Shown: in pieces, positions 1 to 9,311 of the stretch | Layout: the number at the start of each line of letters is the position of its first letter | Numbering within the stretch: the first letter of the stretch is position 1 | Origin: Microcaldota archaeon | GTDB taxonomy: Archaea; Iainarchaeota; Iainarchaeia; Iainarchaeales; 1-14-0-10-31-34 | Direction of reading: 5' to 3' | DNA length: 38,654 bases | Assembly (NCBI GenBank): GCA_018829335.1 | Contig: JAHJUD010000048.1 | Location: 1 to 38,654 of the forward strand | Translations under genes and position numbers: made by a program | Notes under the pieces: model-generated | Seen by the model: the letters and a program-made list of their open reading frames with translations, nothing else | Databases searched by the model: none | What the model was told of the DNA's origin: nothing

Positions 1-1
1 A

Positions 2-526
2 ATAGGCTTGTTTAAAATAATCAAAAGAGAAGGAATAAAAGACGGAATTGAAAGAATAACTTATTCTGTGGGATTAAGTGCAGTAAAATTAACCCAAGAA
101 AAAGAAAATTTATTAAAAGAATTAGCTGAACTGCTTTCATGCCCTGAAACAAAAATAGTGGATTCAACTAAAAGGATTTTTAGTGAATGGAAGCAGTTAA
201 GGAAACTGGCATCAAAAGGAAACTATGAAAGCAAAACAATTGAAGTAAAGAATCCTAAAGGAAGAAATTTTGTTTTAGCTGAAGGCATGCCTGATAAAGC
301 ATTTATTGCTTTTGCTGACAGGCTTGCAAAAGAAAACCCTGAAGGAGAAATTGTTCTGGTTAAAGGAGAAGAAATTCTAGTAATTGAAGGAAGCAAATCA
401 AAAAAACAAGCAAAAGAAACCTTAAAAGAAATTTTATCCAAAACAAAAGGAAAAGGCGGGGGAACAGAAAAAATTGCTAGAGGAAAAATAGAAGACAAAA
501 AAGAACTGGAAAAACTGGCCAGCTGA
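2..526 (+). CDS. alaS: Alanyl-tRNA synthetase, C-terminal part (5' truncated by window edge)
   Basis: Frame is open from the window edge (IGLFKIIKREGIKDGIERITY...), ending in a DHHA1-like glycine-rich segment ...KGKGGGTEKIARGKIED. Confidence 0.75.
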   Translation: MGLFKIIKREGIKDGIERITYSVGLSAVKLTQEKENLLKELAELLSCPETKIVDSTKRIFSEWKQLRKLASKGNYESKTIEVKNPKGRNFVLAEGMPDKAFIAFADRLAKENPEGEIVLVKGEEILVIEGSKSKKQAKETLKEILSKTKGKGGGTEKIARGKIEDKKELEKLAS

Positions 527-527
527 C

Positions 528-2348
528 TTATTCAACGTATTTTGTTTTTATTTCAATTACGCCCTTGATTTTTTTTAGTTTTTTCATTAAAGCTTCAAGT
601 TTTTTAGGGTTGGATAACTCTAAAGTAAAAGAATCTTTTCCAAGCCCGCTTTCATCGCTTGTTCTTATTTCAGCAGAAAAAATGTTTGCATTCACAGAAA
701 AAAAGACTTCTGCAAAATCTTTTATTAAGCCTATTCTATCCAATGCCCTGAATTCAAAGGTAACCAAACGCATTTCTTTTTTTTCTCTTTTTTTTACTTT
801 TAAATGCTTTTGGATTTCATTTCTTGCCTTAACTGAAATAGCAAAAGTGTTCCATAAACGAGAAACACGTTTTTTCTTTCCAGCCATAACTTCAATTAAA
901 TCCCCGTTTTTGAGTTTATGCCATAAAGGAACAAGCTGACCGTTAACTTTTCCTTTAACTGCATTGTTTCCTATATCAATGCTTAAAGCATAAGCTGCAT
1001 CTACAACTGAAGCGCCTCTTGGCAATTCAATTAGTTTTCCTTCTCTTGTAAAAACAAAAATTCTGTCCTGCAAGTAATCTGATTTAAGTACATTAATAAA
1101 ACTCTCTGAAGAAAGATCCTGGAAATCAATTGAAGAAAGGTCATTCAAAAAACAAATATTTTCATTGAATACATCAGGATTTGATTTAGCTTCTTTAAGT
1201 AACTGAATCAAGCCAAAACGCACCAAATAATCCATTTCTCTTGTCCTAATGTAAAATTTTACAGGAGAATGCTTTGGCCCCATTACAGTTGTGTGGATTG
1301 ACTTATAAAAAGAAAACTGGGAAACCGACATATGATCCCTGAATTTTAATGGAACAGGAGAAAAAGTGTTGTGAAGGATTCCCAAAAATTCATAGCATTG
1401 TTCTTTTGTGTCAGTTAAAACAATCAAAACAACAGAATCCTCTATTTCTGAAAGAGACTTCAGGTTTTGGGTCATTTTCTTGAATATGCTGTAAATTGTT
1501 CTCTCATACTTTGAAAAAGAAGCATTCAGATTCAGGTTTGAAATGTTTTCCTGAAGTTTTGCTGTCATTAAATCCATTTCGGCTTCCTTTTTTTTCCTTT
1601 TTTCTTCAACTTTGGTTTTTATTTTAACATAAATTTTTGGCTTAACTAACTTAAAGCAAATTTTTTCAAATTCATCTTGGAGTTCATGCAAGCCAAGCTT
1701 TTTTGCTAAAGGAATATAAAAATCCAAAACATCTTCTGCAATTATTTTCTGCTTGTCTTTTGGCAGATATTTTAAGGTAAGAAGATTATGGCGTTTGTCT
1801 GCAAGTTTTATTATAATTACTCTGACATCTTTTGTTGTAGCAAACAATATTTTATGCAAAAACACATTATTTTCTTTTCTTTTACTGGCTGAAACTATTT
1901 GTTTTAATTTAGTTAAACTTTTAACAAGAGAACCAACTTCTCCCCCAAACTTGGTTTTTATTTCGCTTAATTCTGTTTCAGTGTCTTCAATAACATCATG
2001 TAATAAGCCTGCTGCAATTGAAGGCGCATCCATTTTAATTTCAGCTAAATATATTGCAGTGTTATAAGGATGAATAAAATAAGGTTCTCCTGAAAGTCTT
2101 TTTTGTTTTGAATGCTTTTTCTTCGAATACCAGAAAGCCTTTCTAATTAGTTCTGAATCAAGATCCCCGCTTTCTTTATTCAAAAGTTTTAATGCTTTAT
2201 TCATTAGCTTTCTTGTTTTTGGGCCGCCTCTTAATGCTTTCTGAATAAATCCTTCTGCTTCTTTATTATTTGAATAATAAATTCTCAAAAGTTTTTCAAT
2301 CATTTTATCGTATTCAAGTTTTTTTGCAGGCATTAAATCACATTTCAT
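528..2348 (-). CDS. RelA/SpoT homologue (HD hydrolase, synthetase-like, TGS and ACT domains)
   Basis: HD motifs RLSGEPYFIHPYNTA, AAGLLHDVIEDT, KLADKRHNLLTL, YIPLAKKLGL; synthetase-like block FYKSIHTTVMGP..FYIRTREM; TGS IFVFTREGKLIELPRGASVVDAAYA; C-terminal ACT-like region. Start may be the Met at codon 6 (2333). Confidence 0.88.
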   Translation of the reverse strand: MKCDLMPAKKLEYDKMIEKLLRIYYSNNKEAEGFIQKALRGGPKTRKLMNKALKLLNKESGDLDSELIRKAFWYSKKKHSKQKRLSGEPYFIHPYNTAIYLAEIKMDAPSIAAGLLHDVIEDTETELSEIKTKFGGEVGSLVKSLTKLKQIVSASKRKENNVFLHKILFATTKDVRVIIIKLADKRHNLLTLKYLPKDKQKIIAEDVLDFYIPLAKKLGLHELQDEFEKICFKLVKPKIYVKIKTKVEEKRKKKEAEMDLMTAKLQENISNLNLNASFSKYERTIYSIFKKMTQNLKSLSEIEDSVVLIVLTDTKEQCYEFLGILHNTFSPVPLKFRDHMSVSQFSFYKSIHTTVMGPKHSPVKFYIRTREMDYLVRFGLIQLLKEAKSNPDVFNENICFLNDLSSIDFQDLSSESFINVLKSDYLQDRIFVFTREGKLIELPRGASVVDAAYALSIDIGNNAVKGKVNGQLVPLWHKLKNGDLIEVMAGKKKRVSRLWNTFAISVKARNEIQKHLKVKKREKKEMRLVTFEFRALDRIGLIKDFAEVFFSVNANIFSAEIRTSDESGLGKDSFTLELSNPKKLEALMKKLKKIKGVIEIKTKYVE

Positions 2349-4047
2349 CCAATACTTTTATTCCAAGTAAATTCAATCCGTTTTCTAACACAAAAGAAGT
2401 AGCTTGAACTAAAGCAAGCCTTGAATTCATTAAATTTTTTTCTTCATTTAATACATTGCATTTCTGATAAAAAACATTGAAAACAGAAGTTAATTCAAGC
2501 AGATAATGGCATAAAATATGAGGAGAAAGAGAATTAAAAGAAAAAACGACTTTTTCTGGGAAAAGAGATAAAACTGAAATTAAATTTTCTTCTTCGGGAG
2601 TTAAATTATTGAATTCATATTTTATTGGTTTTTTTGTTTTCCTTAAAATGCTCGTGCATCGTGCAAAAGCATACTGAATAAATGAAGCGGTTTCTCCTTC
2701 AAAAGAAATGCTTTCCTCTGGATTAAAATTAATGTCTTTTACTGCATCAGTTTTTAATAAAAAGAATTTTATTGCGCCTAAGCCAATTGTTTCCGCTCTT
2801 TTATTTAATTCTTTTTCTTTAATGGAAGGATTTCTTTTTTGCAGTTCTTTTTTTGCCAGTTCAATTAATTCTTTAATTAAATCATCTGCATCAACTACTT
2901 TTCCTTCTCTTGACTTCATTTTTCCTTCAGGCAGGTAAACCATTCCATAACTGTAATGAAGGCATTTTGGAACCCAATTAAAGCCTAAAAGTTCAAGTGT
3001 TTTAAATAACTGCTGGAAATAAAATTTTTGCTCTGAACCAACAACCCAAATGTTTTTTTCTAATTTAAACTGATTGAATTTTTCAACTGAAAGAACTAAA
3101 TCATTAGTTAAATAAATTGACGTTCCGTCCTTTCTTAAAACAACTTTTTTTCCTAAATTGAATTTTTCTAAATCGACAATAATGTTTTTTTCACTGTCTT
3201 TTATAAAAACTTTTTTTTGCATTCCTAAATCAATTATTTTTTTTGCTTTACCAAATTGTTCTGATTCTTTATAGATTACATCAAACTCTGAACCAAATTT
3301 TTTGTAAGTCTGAAATATTCCTTGCAAGGCCCATGCATTCATTTTCTTCCATAAAGCAATAGTTTTCTTGTCTTTTTTTTCCCATTTTTCAAGCAGCCCT
3401 AAAGCTTCTTTTTCTAATTCAGAGTTTTGTTTTGCTTTCTGGTTAAATAAAACATAATAGTCTCCTACAAAATGATCTGATTTTTTATTTGGAGTTTTTC
3501 CTTTCCCAAATTTTTGATATGCAAGCATTGATTTTGAAATATGAACTCCACGGTCATTAATTAAAATTGCTTTAACTGCATCAAAACCGTTTGCTTTAAT
3601 TATATTGCTTAAACTCATTCCAATAGAGTCATTTCTTAAATGGCCAATATGCAATGGCTTGTTTGTATTAGGAGACGAGTATTCAACCATTATTTTCTTT
3701 TTTTTGCCTGAAGAATTTAAGCCAAATTTATTTTTTTGTTTTAATACTTCAGGAATTAATGCATTTGCAAGAAAAGAATAATCTAAAAAGAAATTCAAAT
3801 AAGGGCCTTTTGTTTCTGTTTTTTTAATAAAAGAAAGTTTTTTTGATTCAATTTTTTGTTTTAAGTTTAATGCAATTTCTTTTGGATCTTTTTTCAGTTC
3901 TTTGGATAATTTAAAGCAAGGAAAAGAATAGTCTCCTAACTCTCTTGAAGGCGGAACTTCAATTAATTCAGTTAATTTTTCTTCTGTAAATTCTTTTGAA
4001 TTAACTGCTTTAACCAGTTCAACTGAAATTTGTTGCTTTAAATTCAT
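2338..4047 (-). CDS. argS: Arginyl-tRNA synthetase
   Basis: EYSSPNTNKPLHIGHLRNDSIG (HIGH motif region), YGMVYLPEGKMKSREGKVVDADDL (KMSKS-like region), C-terminal anticodon-binding domain. Confidence 0.95.
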   Translation of the reverse strand: MNLKQQISVELVKAVNSKEFTEEKLTELIEVPPSRELGDYSFPCFKLSKELKKDPKEIALNLKQKIESKKLSFIKKTETKGPYLNFFLDYSFLANALIPEVLKQKNKFGLNSSGKKKKIMVEYSSPNTNKPLHIGHLRNDSIGMSLSNIIKANGFDAVKAILINDRGVHISKSMLAYQKFGKGKTPNKKSDHFVGDYYVLFNQKAKQNSELEKEALGLLEKWEKKDKKTIALWKKMNAWALQGIFQTYKKFGSEFDVIYKESEQFGKAKKIIDLGMQKKVFIKDSEKNIIVDLEKFNLGKKVVLRKDGTSIYLTNDLVLSVEKFNQFKLEKNIWVVGSEQKFYFQQLFKTLELLGFNWVPKCLHYSYGMVYLPEGKMKSREGKVVDADDLIKELIELAKKELQKRNPSIKEKELNKRAETIGLGAIKFFLLKTDAVKDINFNPEESISFEGETASFIQYAFARCTSILRKTKKPIKYEFNNLTPEEENLISVLSLFPEKVVFSFNSLSPHILCHYLLELTSVFNVFYQKCNVLNEEKNLMNSRLALVQATSFVLENGLNLLGIKVLDEM

Positions 4048-4177
4048 TTAACCCACATAATTCAGAACAAAAAAGTTAATAAAAAATGGTTTAAGGGAAG
4101 TTTTGCGAGAAACCCTTTTATATTAGAATAAACTTTAATTAGTCAGAAAATAAATTTCTAAATTAAGAGGTGTTTAA

Positions 4178-5047
4178 TTGAATAAAAAGTTAATAGTTAT
4201 TTTTTTGGTTTTTGGGTTACTGCTTTTTTTCGGTTGCCTGAATGAAGGTGGAAAAGGAAAAGTTAATGTAAATGTTAGAGAAACAGGAGGAGAAAACCTT
4301 GAAGGCGCTGAAATAACTATTAAAACACGGACTTCAAACACTATTGTCGCGGAAGGAATGACAGACCAAGAAGGAAACTATGAAACAGAACTAACTCTTG
4401 GAGATTACACTATTAAAATTTCAAAAGAAGGATATGAAAACACTTACTTAGAAGACAAAACTTTAGGTTCAGGCGGAATTTCAATTAGCTGGGCTTTATC
4501 TCCTAAAACGCCTGTAAGCGAAGAAACACTAGAGGAAATTTTAGCTAAAGTAGACAATATAAATAGTCTGGAATTCACTTTGATAAATTTTGATGGAACT
4601 GAATCTCAAATTTACCAAAAAAACGAAAAATACAGGTTTGACACTAAAATTAAAGCAACAGTCAATTCAAAAGAAACAGTTTATGATTATTCAGGAATTT
4701 CTGACGGAGAAAACAAATATTATTCTTATGAAGAAGAAATTAACCCTGGCTTTACTCCATTTATGACTTTTGATTTAATAGGATTATCAAAAGATGCATT
4801 AAATGATTCTAAACTAAAAGAAATTGGAGCAGAAGAAATAAATGGAAAAACTGTAAGGATAATTGAATTTGGTTCAGAATACCAAAAAATTAAAGCATGG
4901 GTTTCAGAAGAATATGGGCTTATAGTGAAAACAGAGTTTGATGGAGGAACAATAGGAAAACTTGAAATAACAATAAAAAACATTAAAGTTAATTCAGTTG
5001 AAGATTCCGTTTTTGATGTTTCAGAATACAGTCTAATCCCACAGTGA
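4178..5047 (+). CDS. Lipoprotein with N-terminal carboxypeptidase-regulatory/PEGA-like domain and LolA-like C-terminal region
   Basis: Signal peptide with lipobox LLLFFGC, beta-rich 'EGNYETELTLGDYTIKISKEGY', TTG start. Confidence 0.6.
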   Translation: MNKKLIVIFLVFGLLLFFGCLNEGGKGKVNVNVRETGGENLEGAEITIKTRTSNTIVAEGMTDQEGNYETELTLGDYTIKISKEGYENTYLEDKTLGSGGISISWALSPKTPVSEETLEEILAKVDNINSLEFTLINFDGTESQIYQKNEKYRFDTKIKATVNSKETVYDYSGISDGENKYYSYEEEINPGFTPFMTFDLIGLSKDALNDSKLKEIGAEEINGKTVRIIEFGSEYQKIKAWVSEEYGLIVKTEFDGGTIGKLEITIKNIKVNSVEDSVFDVSEYSLIPQ

Positions 5048-5204
5048 AACTTTCTTTTTTTCATTTTTTTGGTTTAAGCAAATCTGATTAGTTAATTCTG
5101 CTTTAACCTTAGTTTTTCAATAAGTTTTTTATACTTTTTTTGAGCAAATAAACCGCGTTTTAAAAAACATAAAATATAATAATACTAAAAACAACAAGTA
5201 TTAC

Positions 5205-6842
5205 ATGAAAAAGATTTTTGTTTTGTTTTTAATTTTGATTTTTTCAGTTTTATTGTTTGGATGCCCTGAAGATTCAAAAGATTCAAATGGCTCTGATAAA
5301 AATGCTGGTGATTTAAACCAGTTAAATGATTTAAATAATCTTGATTTAAATATCTTTGATGAAAATGTAAATGATTCAAATATTTTGGATGAAAATATTT
5401 GTGTTGAAGACTGGGAATGCGATGAATGGAGTGAATGTGTTAATGGAGAAAAAACTAGAGACTGCTGGGGCAATAATGAATGCGATTTAGTCAATAACTT
5501 AACTGAAATCAGAGTTTGTGATTTAAACAATTTTGATTTGAATGTTGTTGACGAAAATTTAACTGATTTAAATGTCTTTGATGAAAATGGCAATTGCATT
5601 GAAAACTGGGAATGCACTGAATGGGATGAATGCGTTAATGGCTGGGAAGAAAGAACTTGTATTGAACAAAATAATTGCGAGATAACAGAATTACAGCCAA
5701 GTTTATACCAGCATTGCGGCGAATGCATTCATGAAGAAACAGTAGATTGTGTTACAGATGAAAATTGCAGCGGAATCCAAGAATGCATTTCAGGCGAATG
5801 GGGAGATTGCTTTGATGACCCTGAAGATAACTGCCCTGGAGATTGTCAAAATGGACATATTAAAGCCTGTGTTTTTCAGGGGCATTGCCCTGGAATCCAA
5901 ACTTGTTCTGATCATTCTTGGGAATATTGTGTTGACGCCCCTTATGATAATTGTCCTGGTGAATGTTATTTAGACCAAATAAGAAACTGTACTACCACAG
6001 AAAATTGTGCTGGAACACAAACCTGCCTAAACTATTCATGGGATTCGGTTTGCATTGATAAGCCTTATGACAATTGCCCTTTGCCTTGTGAAGGAGAAAA
6101 TAAAACTGAAATTGAATTAAAGGAAGAAAACCTGTATTACAAAGATGAAAGTGCAGTTCAGCATATTCTTCCTTTCTATGATGTAAGCTCTATTCTGGCA
6201 GATGATTCAACCAATACAATAGTAATTGACGGACAAACAATATGGTATCAGATAGATATATTTGATGAAAATCAGTCTTATAACAGAATTATTACTTTCA
6301 GGAAAAATAATTCAGAAGGAGAATTAATTAATATTTGGTCGTACACAGATGAAGCATACAATAAAACACTATTCCTTGAAGGCGCAAATGGAATAACTCA
6401 CGAATACCAATTAATGGTTGACGAATTTGATTCAAGTACAAGAGTCTGGTTGTTTTTAAGTGCTGCTTTTGGCGAAAGCAGTATTCTCACACAATATAAC
6501 AAATATGTAATGCCTAATGGGACAAGCATTAACACAGAAGCTAATGTTGAATATTACTTTTATCTGCCTCATAATTCTCTTCTCCCTGAAAGTTTTGGAG
6601 GCGGGGATAGCTTTGATCCTGAAGCCAATTTCAAGGCATATTTTTATTTTGATGAAGACGGGGACAAACTTTATGAGGTTATGGCTGCAGTTGACACTGA
6701 AACAGGAAATGTAATCAGCGGTTATTACAAAGAGACTGGTTATTTAGGCATGCCTGCATCAATTAACACTTTATATGGTTCTATTGTTGAATTAAACAAC
6801 AACAATTTCAAAATGACTATTCCAGAAAACTCTTGCAGTTAA
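5205..6842 (+). CDS. Cys-rich secreted lipoprotein with Asp/Asn-rich repeats and thrombospondin-1-like modules
   Basis: Lipobox VLLFGC; repeats WECDEWSECVNGEKTRDC / WECTEWDECVNGWEERTC; repeated CxTxxxCxGxQxCxxxxWxxCxDxPxDxCP modules. Confidence 0.75.
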   Translation: MKKIFVLFLILIFSVLLFGCPEDSKDSNGSDKNAGDLNQLNDLNNLDLNIFDENVNDSNILDENICVEDWECDEWSECVNGEKTRDCWGNNECDLVNNLTEIRVCDLNNFDLNVVDENLTDLNVFDENGNCIENWECTEWDECVNGWEERTCIEQNNCEITELQPSLYQHCGECIHEETVDCVTDENCSGIQECISGEWGDCFDDPEDNCPGDCQNGHIKACVFQGHCPGIQTCSDHSWEYCVDAPYDNCPGECYLDQIRNCTTTENCAGTQTCLNYSWDSVCIDKPYDNCPLPCEGENKTEIELKEENLYYKDESAVQHILPFYDVSSILADDSTNTIVIDGQTIWYQIDIFDENQSYNRIITFRKNNSEGELINIWSYTDEAYNKTLFLEGANGITHEYQLMVDEFDSSTRVWLFLSAAFGESSILTQYNKYVMPNGTSINTEANVEYYFYLPHNSLLPESFGGGDSFDPEANFKAYFYFDEDGDKLYEVMAAVDTETGNVISGYYKETGYLGMPASINTLYGSIVELNNNNFKMTIPENSCS

Positions 6843-6882
6843 AAAGAAAAGAATTAATAATTTGCTTTCCCTATACTAGATT

Positions 6883-8139
6883 ATGAAAAAAATTGTCTTT
6901 GTTTGTTTGATTTTAATAGTGTTTTTTTCTGGCTGTCTTTTGTTTCCTGAAATAAAAATAAGGTCTGCTGAAGTTTCAGGAGAAAAAATTTTAATCCAAA
7001 TTAAGTCAAATAAATGGGTTGAAGCAGAAATAAAAGTAGAAGACCGTGCAGGAAATTTATTTTGTGAAAAAACAGTTAATTTGAATCCAGATGATAATTT
7101 AATCGAGATTTCATGCGATTTAACAGAAGAAAGAATTCAAATTGAAGTTTTTGCTGAAGACAATAATTTTTCAAGAAAATTTACTGTTGAATTAATTACA
7201 GATGATCTGAAAGAAAATCAAAATGAACAAAACGAACAAGAAAAAGAAGAAGAGGAAAAAGTAGAAGAATATAATAAAGAAGAAGCAGCTAAAATCGCTT
7301 TAATTCTAACAGAAAAAACTCTTGAAGGCCAATTTATGAAAGTGTATGAAGAAAATTTTGCTAAATCAAGTGAATGTACTGCAATAAAATACATAGAAAA
7401 CAAAAATAAAGTAATAAAAGAATTTCCTGAACTTGAAAGTGAAGTTGGATTTAATTTAAATGAAACTCAAATTATTGAATTAGAAAAACAAATAGCGGAA
7501 ACAGAAAAATGCATTTGTTCTGTGAAAAAAGAAATAATAGAAAAAGAAAAAAACCAATTTTCAATAAAATATTTGTTAGACTGCAAAGGAGAATGCAAAG
7601 AAACTTATTTTGAACCATTTACTGAAAAACAAGAAGTTATTTCAACAAACAATTACTCTGAAGGAGAAAGAATAACAAACTTGGAAGGAAAAGATGGCGA
7701 AAAATACTATATTGATATAGGTACGGGGGCAGTTCAAGGATATGAAAATAAAATAACTTTAAGTCTTTTTTTGGAAGAAGGAGAATTAGTCAATTCAAGT
7801 CTTTTTAAAGAAGGAAAAATGGCTTTCTATAATGACGAAACAGGAAAAGAAATAATAAAAAATTCAATAACAATAAAAGAAATAAAAAGAGAAGTTTCAG
7901 GAGAAACAGAAAATTATTCAGCTTTAATTGAGAGAATAGAATATGTTGAATACTACAACCAATTTTCTTTATCAATTGAAGTTAACTTAACAGATAATTC
8001 AGTTAAAATAGGAAAATATGAAATTTCAGATAAAACAGAAGAACAAATTAAAAAAAATATGAGATTTTATGAGTTAATGGAAGAATGCCTTAAAGCATGG
8101 CTAATGAAAACACATGAAAAAGTATTAGAATCCAATTAG
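6883..8139 (+). CDS. Lipoprotein of unknown function, Glu/Lys-rich
   Basis: Signal peptide with lipobox VFFSGC, long ORF. Confidence 0.6.
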   Translation: MKKIVFVCLILIVFFSGCLLFPEIKIRSAEVSGEKILIQIKSNKWVEAEIKVEDRAGNLFCEKTVNLNPDDNLIEISCDLTEERIQIEVFAEDNNFSRKFTVELITDDLKENQNEQNEQEKEEEEKVEEYNKEEAAKIALILTEKTLEGQFMKVYEENFAKSSECTAIKYIENKNKVIKEFPELESEVGFNLNETQIIELEKQIAETEKCICSVKKEIIEKEKNQFSIKYLLDCKGECKETYFEPFTEKQEVISTNNYSEGERITNLEGKDGEKYYIDIGTGAVQGYENKITLSLFLEEGELVNSSLFKEGKMAFYNDETGKEIIKNSITIKEIKREVSGETENYSALIERIEYVEYYNQFSLSIEVNLTDNSVKIGKYEISDKTEEQIKKNMRFYELMEECLKAWLMKTHEKVLESN

Positions 8140-8194
8140 GAAGATTTCTTTTAATTTCAATAAGCTTTTATAGTAGTTTTAAAGTATTAATAAC

Positions 8195-9163
8195 ATGACA
8201 GCTCAAACTGTTTTGAAAACACAAGATATCTCTAAATCTTATGGAAAACAAAAAGTTTTAGTGGATGTAGACTTAGATGTAAAAGAAGGAGAAATCTTTG
8301 GTTTATTGGGACCAAACGGAGCAGGTAAAAGCACTGTAATGAAAATATTAAATGGATTAATTTCTCAGGATAAAGGAAAAGCAGTTTTTTTTGGAAAATT
8401 TAATCCAAAAGAAATTGAATTAAGAAAAAAAGTTGCTTTTGTTCCGCAAGAAGATTCTTTTTACAGATTTTTTTCAGTTGAAGAAAATCTTTCATTTTTT
8501 GGTTCATTGTATGGAATTGGTGGAAAAGAATTAAAGGAAAGAATTGAGTTTTTGCTTGAATGGCTTAACTTGAGTTTTTTTAGGAAAAGAAAAGCAGAAC
8601 ATCTTTCAGGCGGATACAGAAAAATGCTGAATATTGCGTGTTCTTTAGTTTATAATCCTTCATTTATTTTTTTGGATGAACCAACAGTAGGATTAGATCC
8701 TGATATGCGAAGGCTTTTATGGAAAAAATTAATTGAATTAAAAGAAAAAAAGAAAACGCTTTTTATTACAACACATTACATGGATGAAGCACAAGAATTA
8801 TGCAACAGGATTGCATTAATTTTGGAAGGAAAAATCATTGTATGTGAATCTCCAGAAAAACTGATTGACAAATACGGTGGAGAAAGAAACTTTGAATTTG
8901 AAGTAGACAAACCAATAACAAAAAAACTTGAAACAGAATTAACTAAAGCTTTAGGCAATACTTTTCATATGACAAATCAGGTTATTCATGTTTCATACCA
9001 AGGAAGAAATGAAATGAATGCTTTATCTAAAATAAATAATTTAATTAAACTAAATGGTTTTGCAATAACTAAAACAACAATAAAAGAACCAGATTTAGAA
9101 AATGTTTTTTTGAATTTAACAGGAAAAGTAGAAGGAATCAAAAACGTGCAAAAAGAGGAATAA
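8195..9163 (+). CDS. ABC transporter ATP-binding protein (ABC-2 type exporter)
   Basis: Walker A GPNGAGKS, signature LSGGYRK, Walker B FIFLDEPTVGLDP, H-loop TTHYMDEA. Confidence 0.95.
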   Translation: MTAQTVLKTQDISKSYGKQKVLVDVDLDVKEGEIFGLLGPNGAGKSTVMKILNGLISQDKGKAVFFGKFNPKEIELRKKVAFVPQEDSFYRFFSVEENLSFFGSLYGIGGKELKERIEFLLEWLNLSFFRKRKAEHLSGGYRKMLNIACSLVYNPSFIFLDEPTVGLDPDMRRLLWKKLIELKEKKKTLFITTHYMDEAQELCNRIALILEGKIIVCESPEKLIDKYGGERNFEFEVDKPITKKLETELTKALGNTFHMTNQVIHVSYQGRNEMNALSKINNLIKLNGFAITKTTIKEPDLENVFLNLTGKVEGIKNVQKEE

Positions 9164-9281
9164 CAAATTTTAGGAAAAGTTGTATCAAAAACAACTTTTA
9201 GAAAAAGTTGTATCAAAAAAACCTTTTTGGAAAAAAGGTTTAACAAAAATAAACTTTTTAGGAAAAAGTTTAATCAAAAAG
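9164..9281 (+). repeat. Array of three to four A/T-stem hairpin modules between ABC ATPase and permease genes
   Basis: Palindromes 9192-9210 CAACTTTTagaAAAAGTTG, 9220-9240 AACCTTTTTggAAAAAAGGTT, 9251-9271 AAACTTTTTaggAAAAAGTTT, each followed by a WAWCAAAAA-like linker. Confidence 0.85.
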
Positions 9282-9311
9282 AAAAAAAATGAAAAAAGGA
9301 AAGGAAAAAAA

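Noticed and set aside
9180-9311. N-terminal extension of the ABC permease in the ORF track
   Set aside because: Encoded by the hairpin array; ATG 9312 gives a normal TM start.
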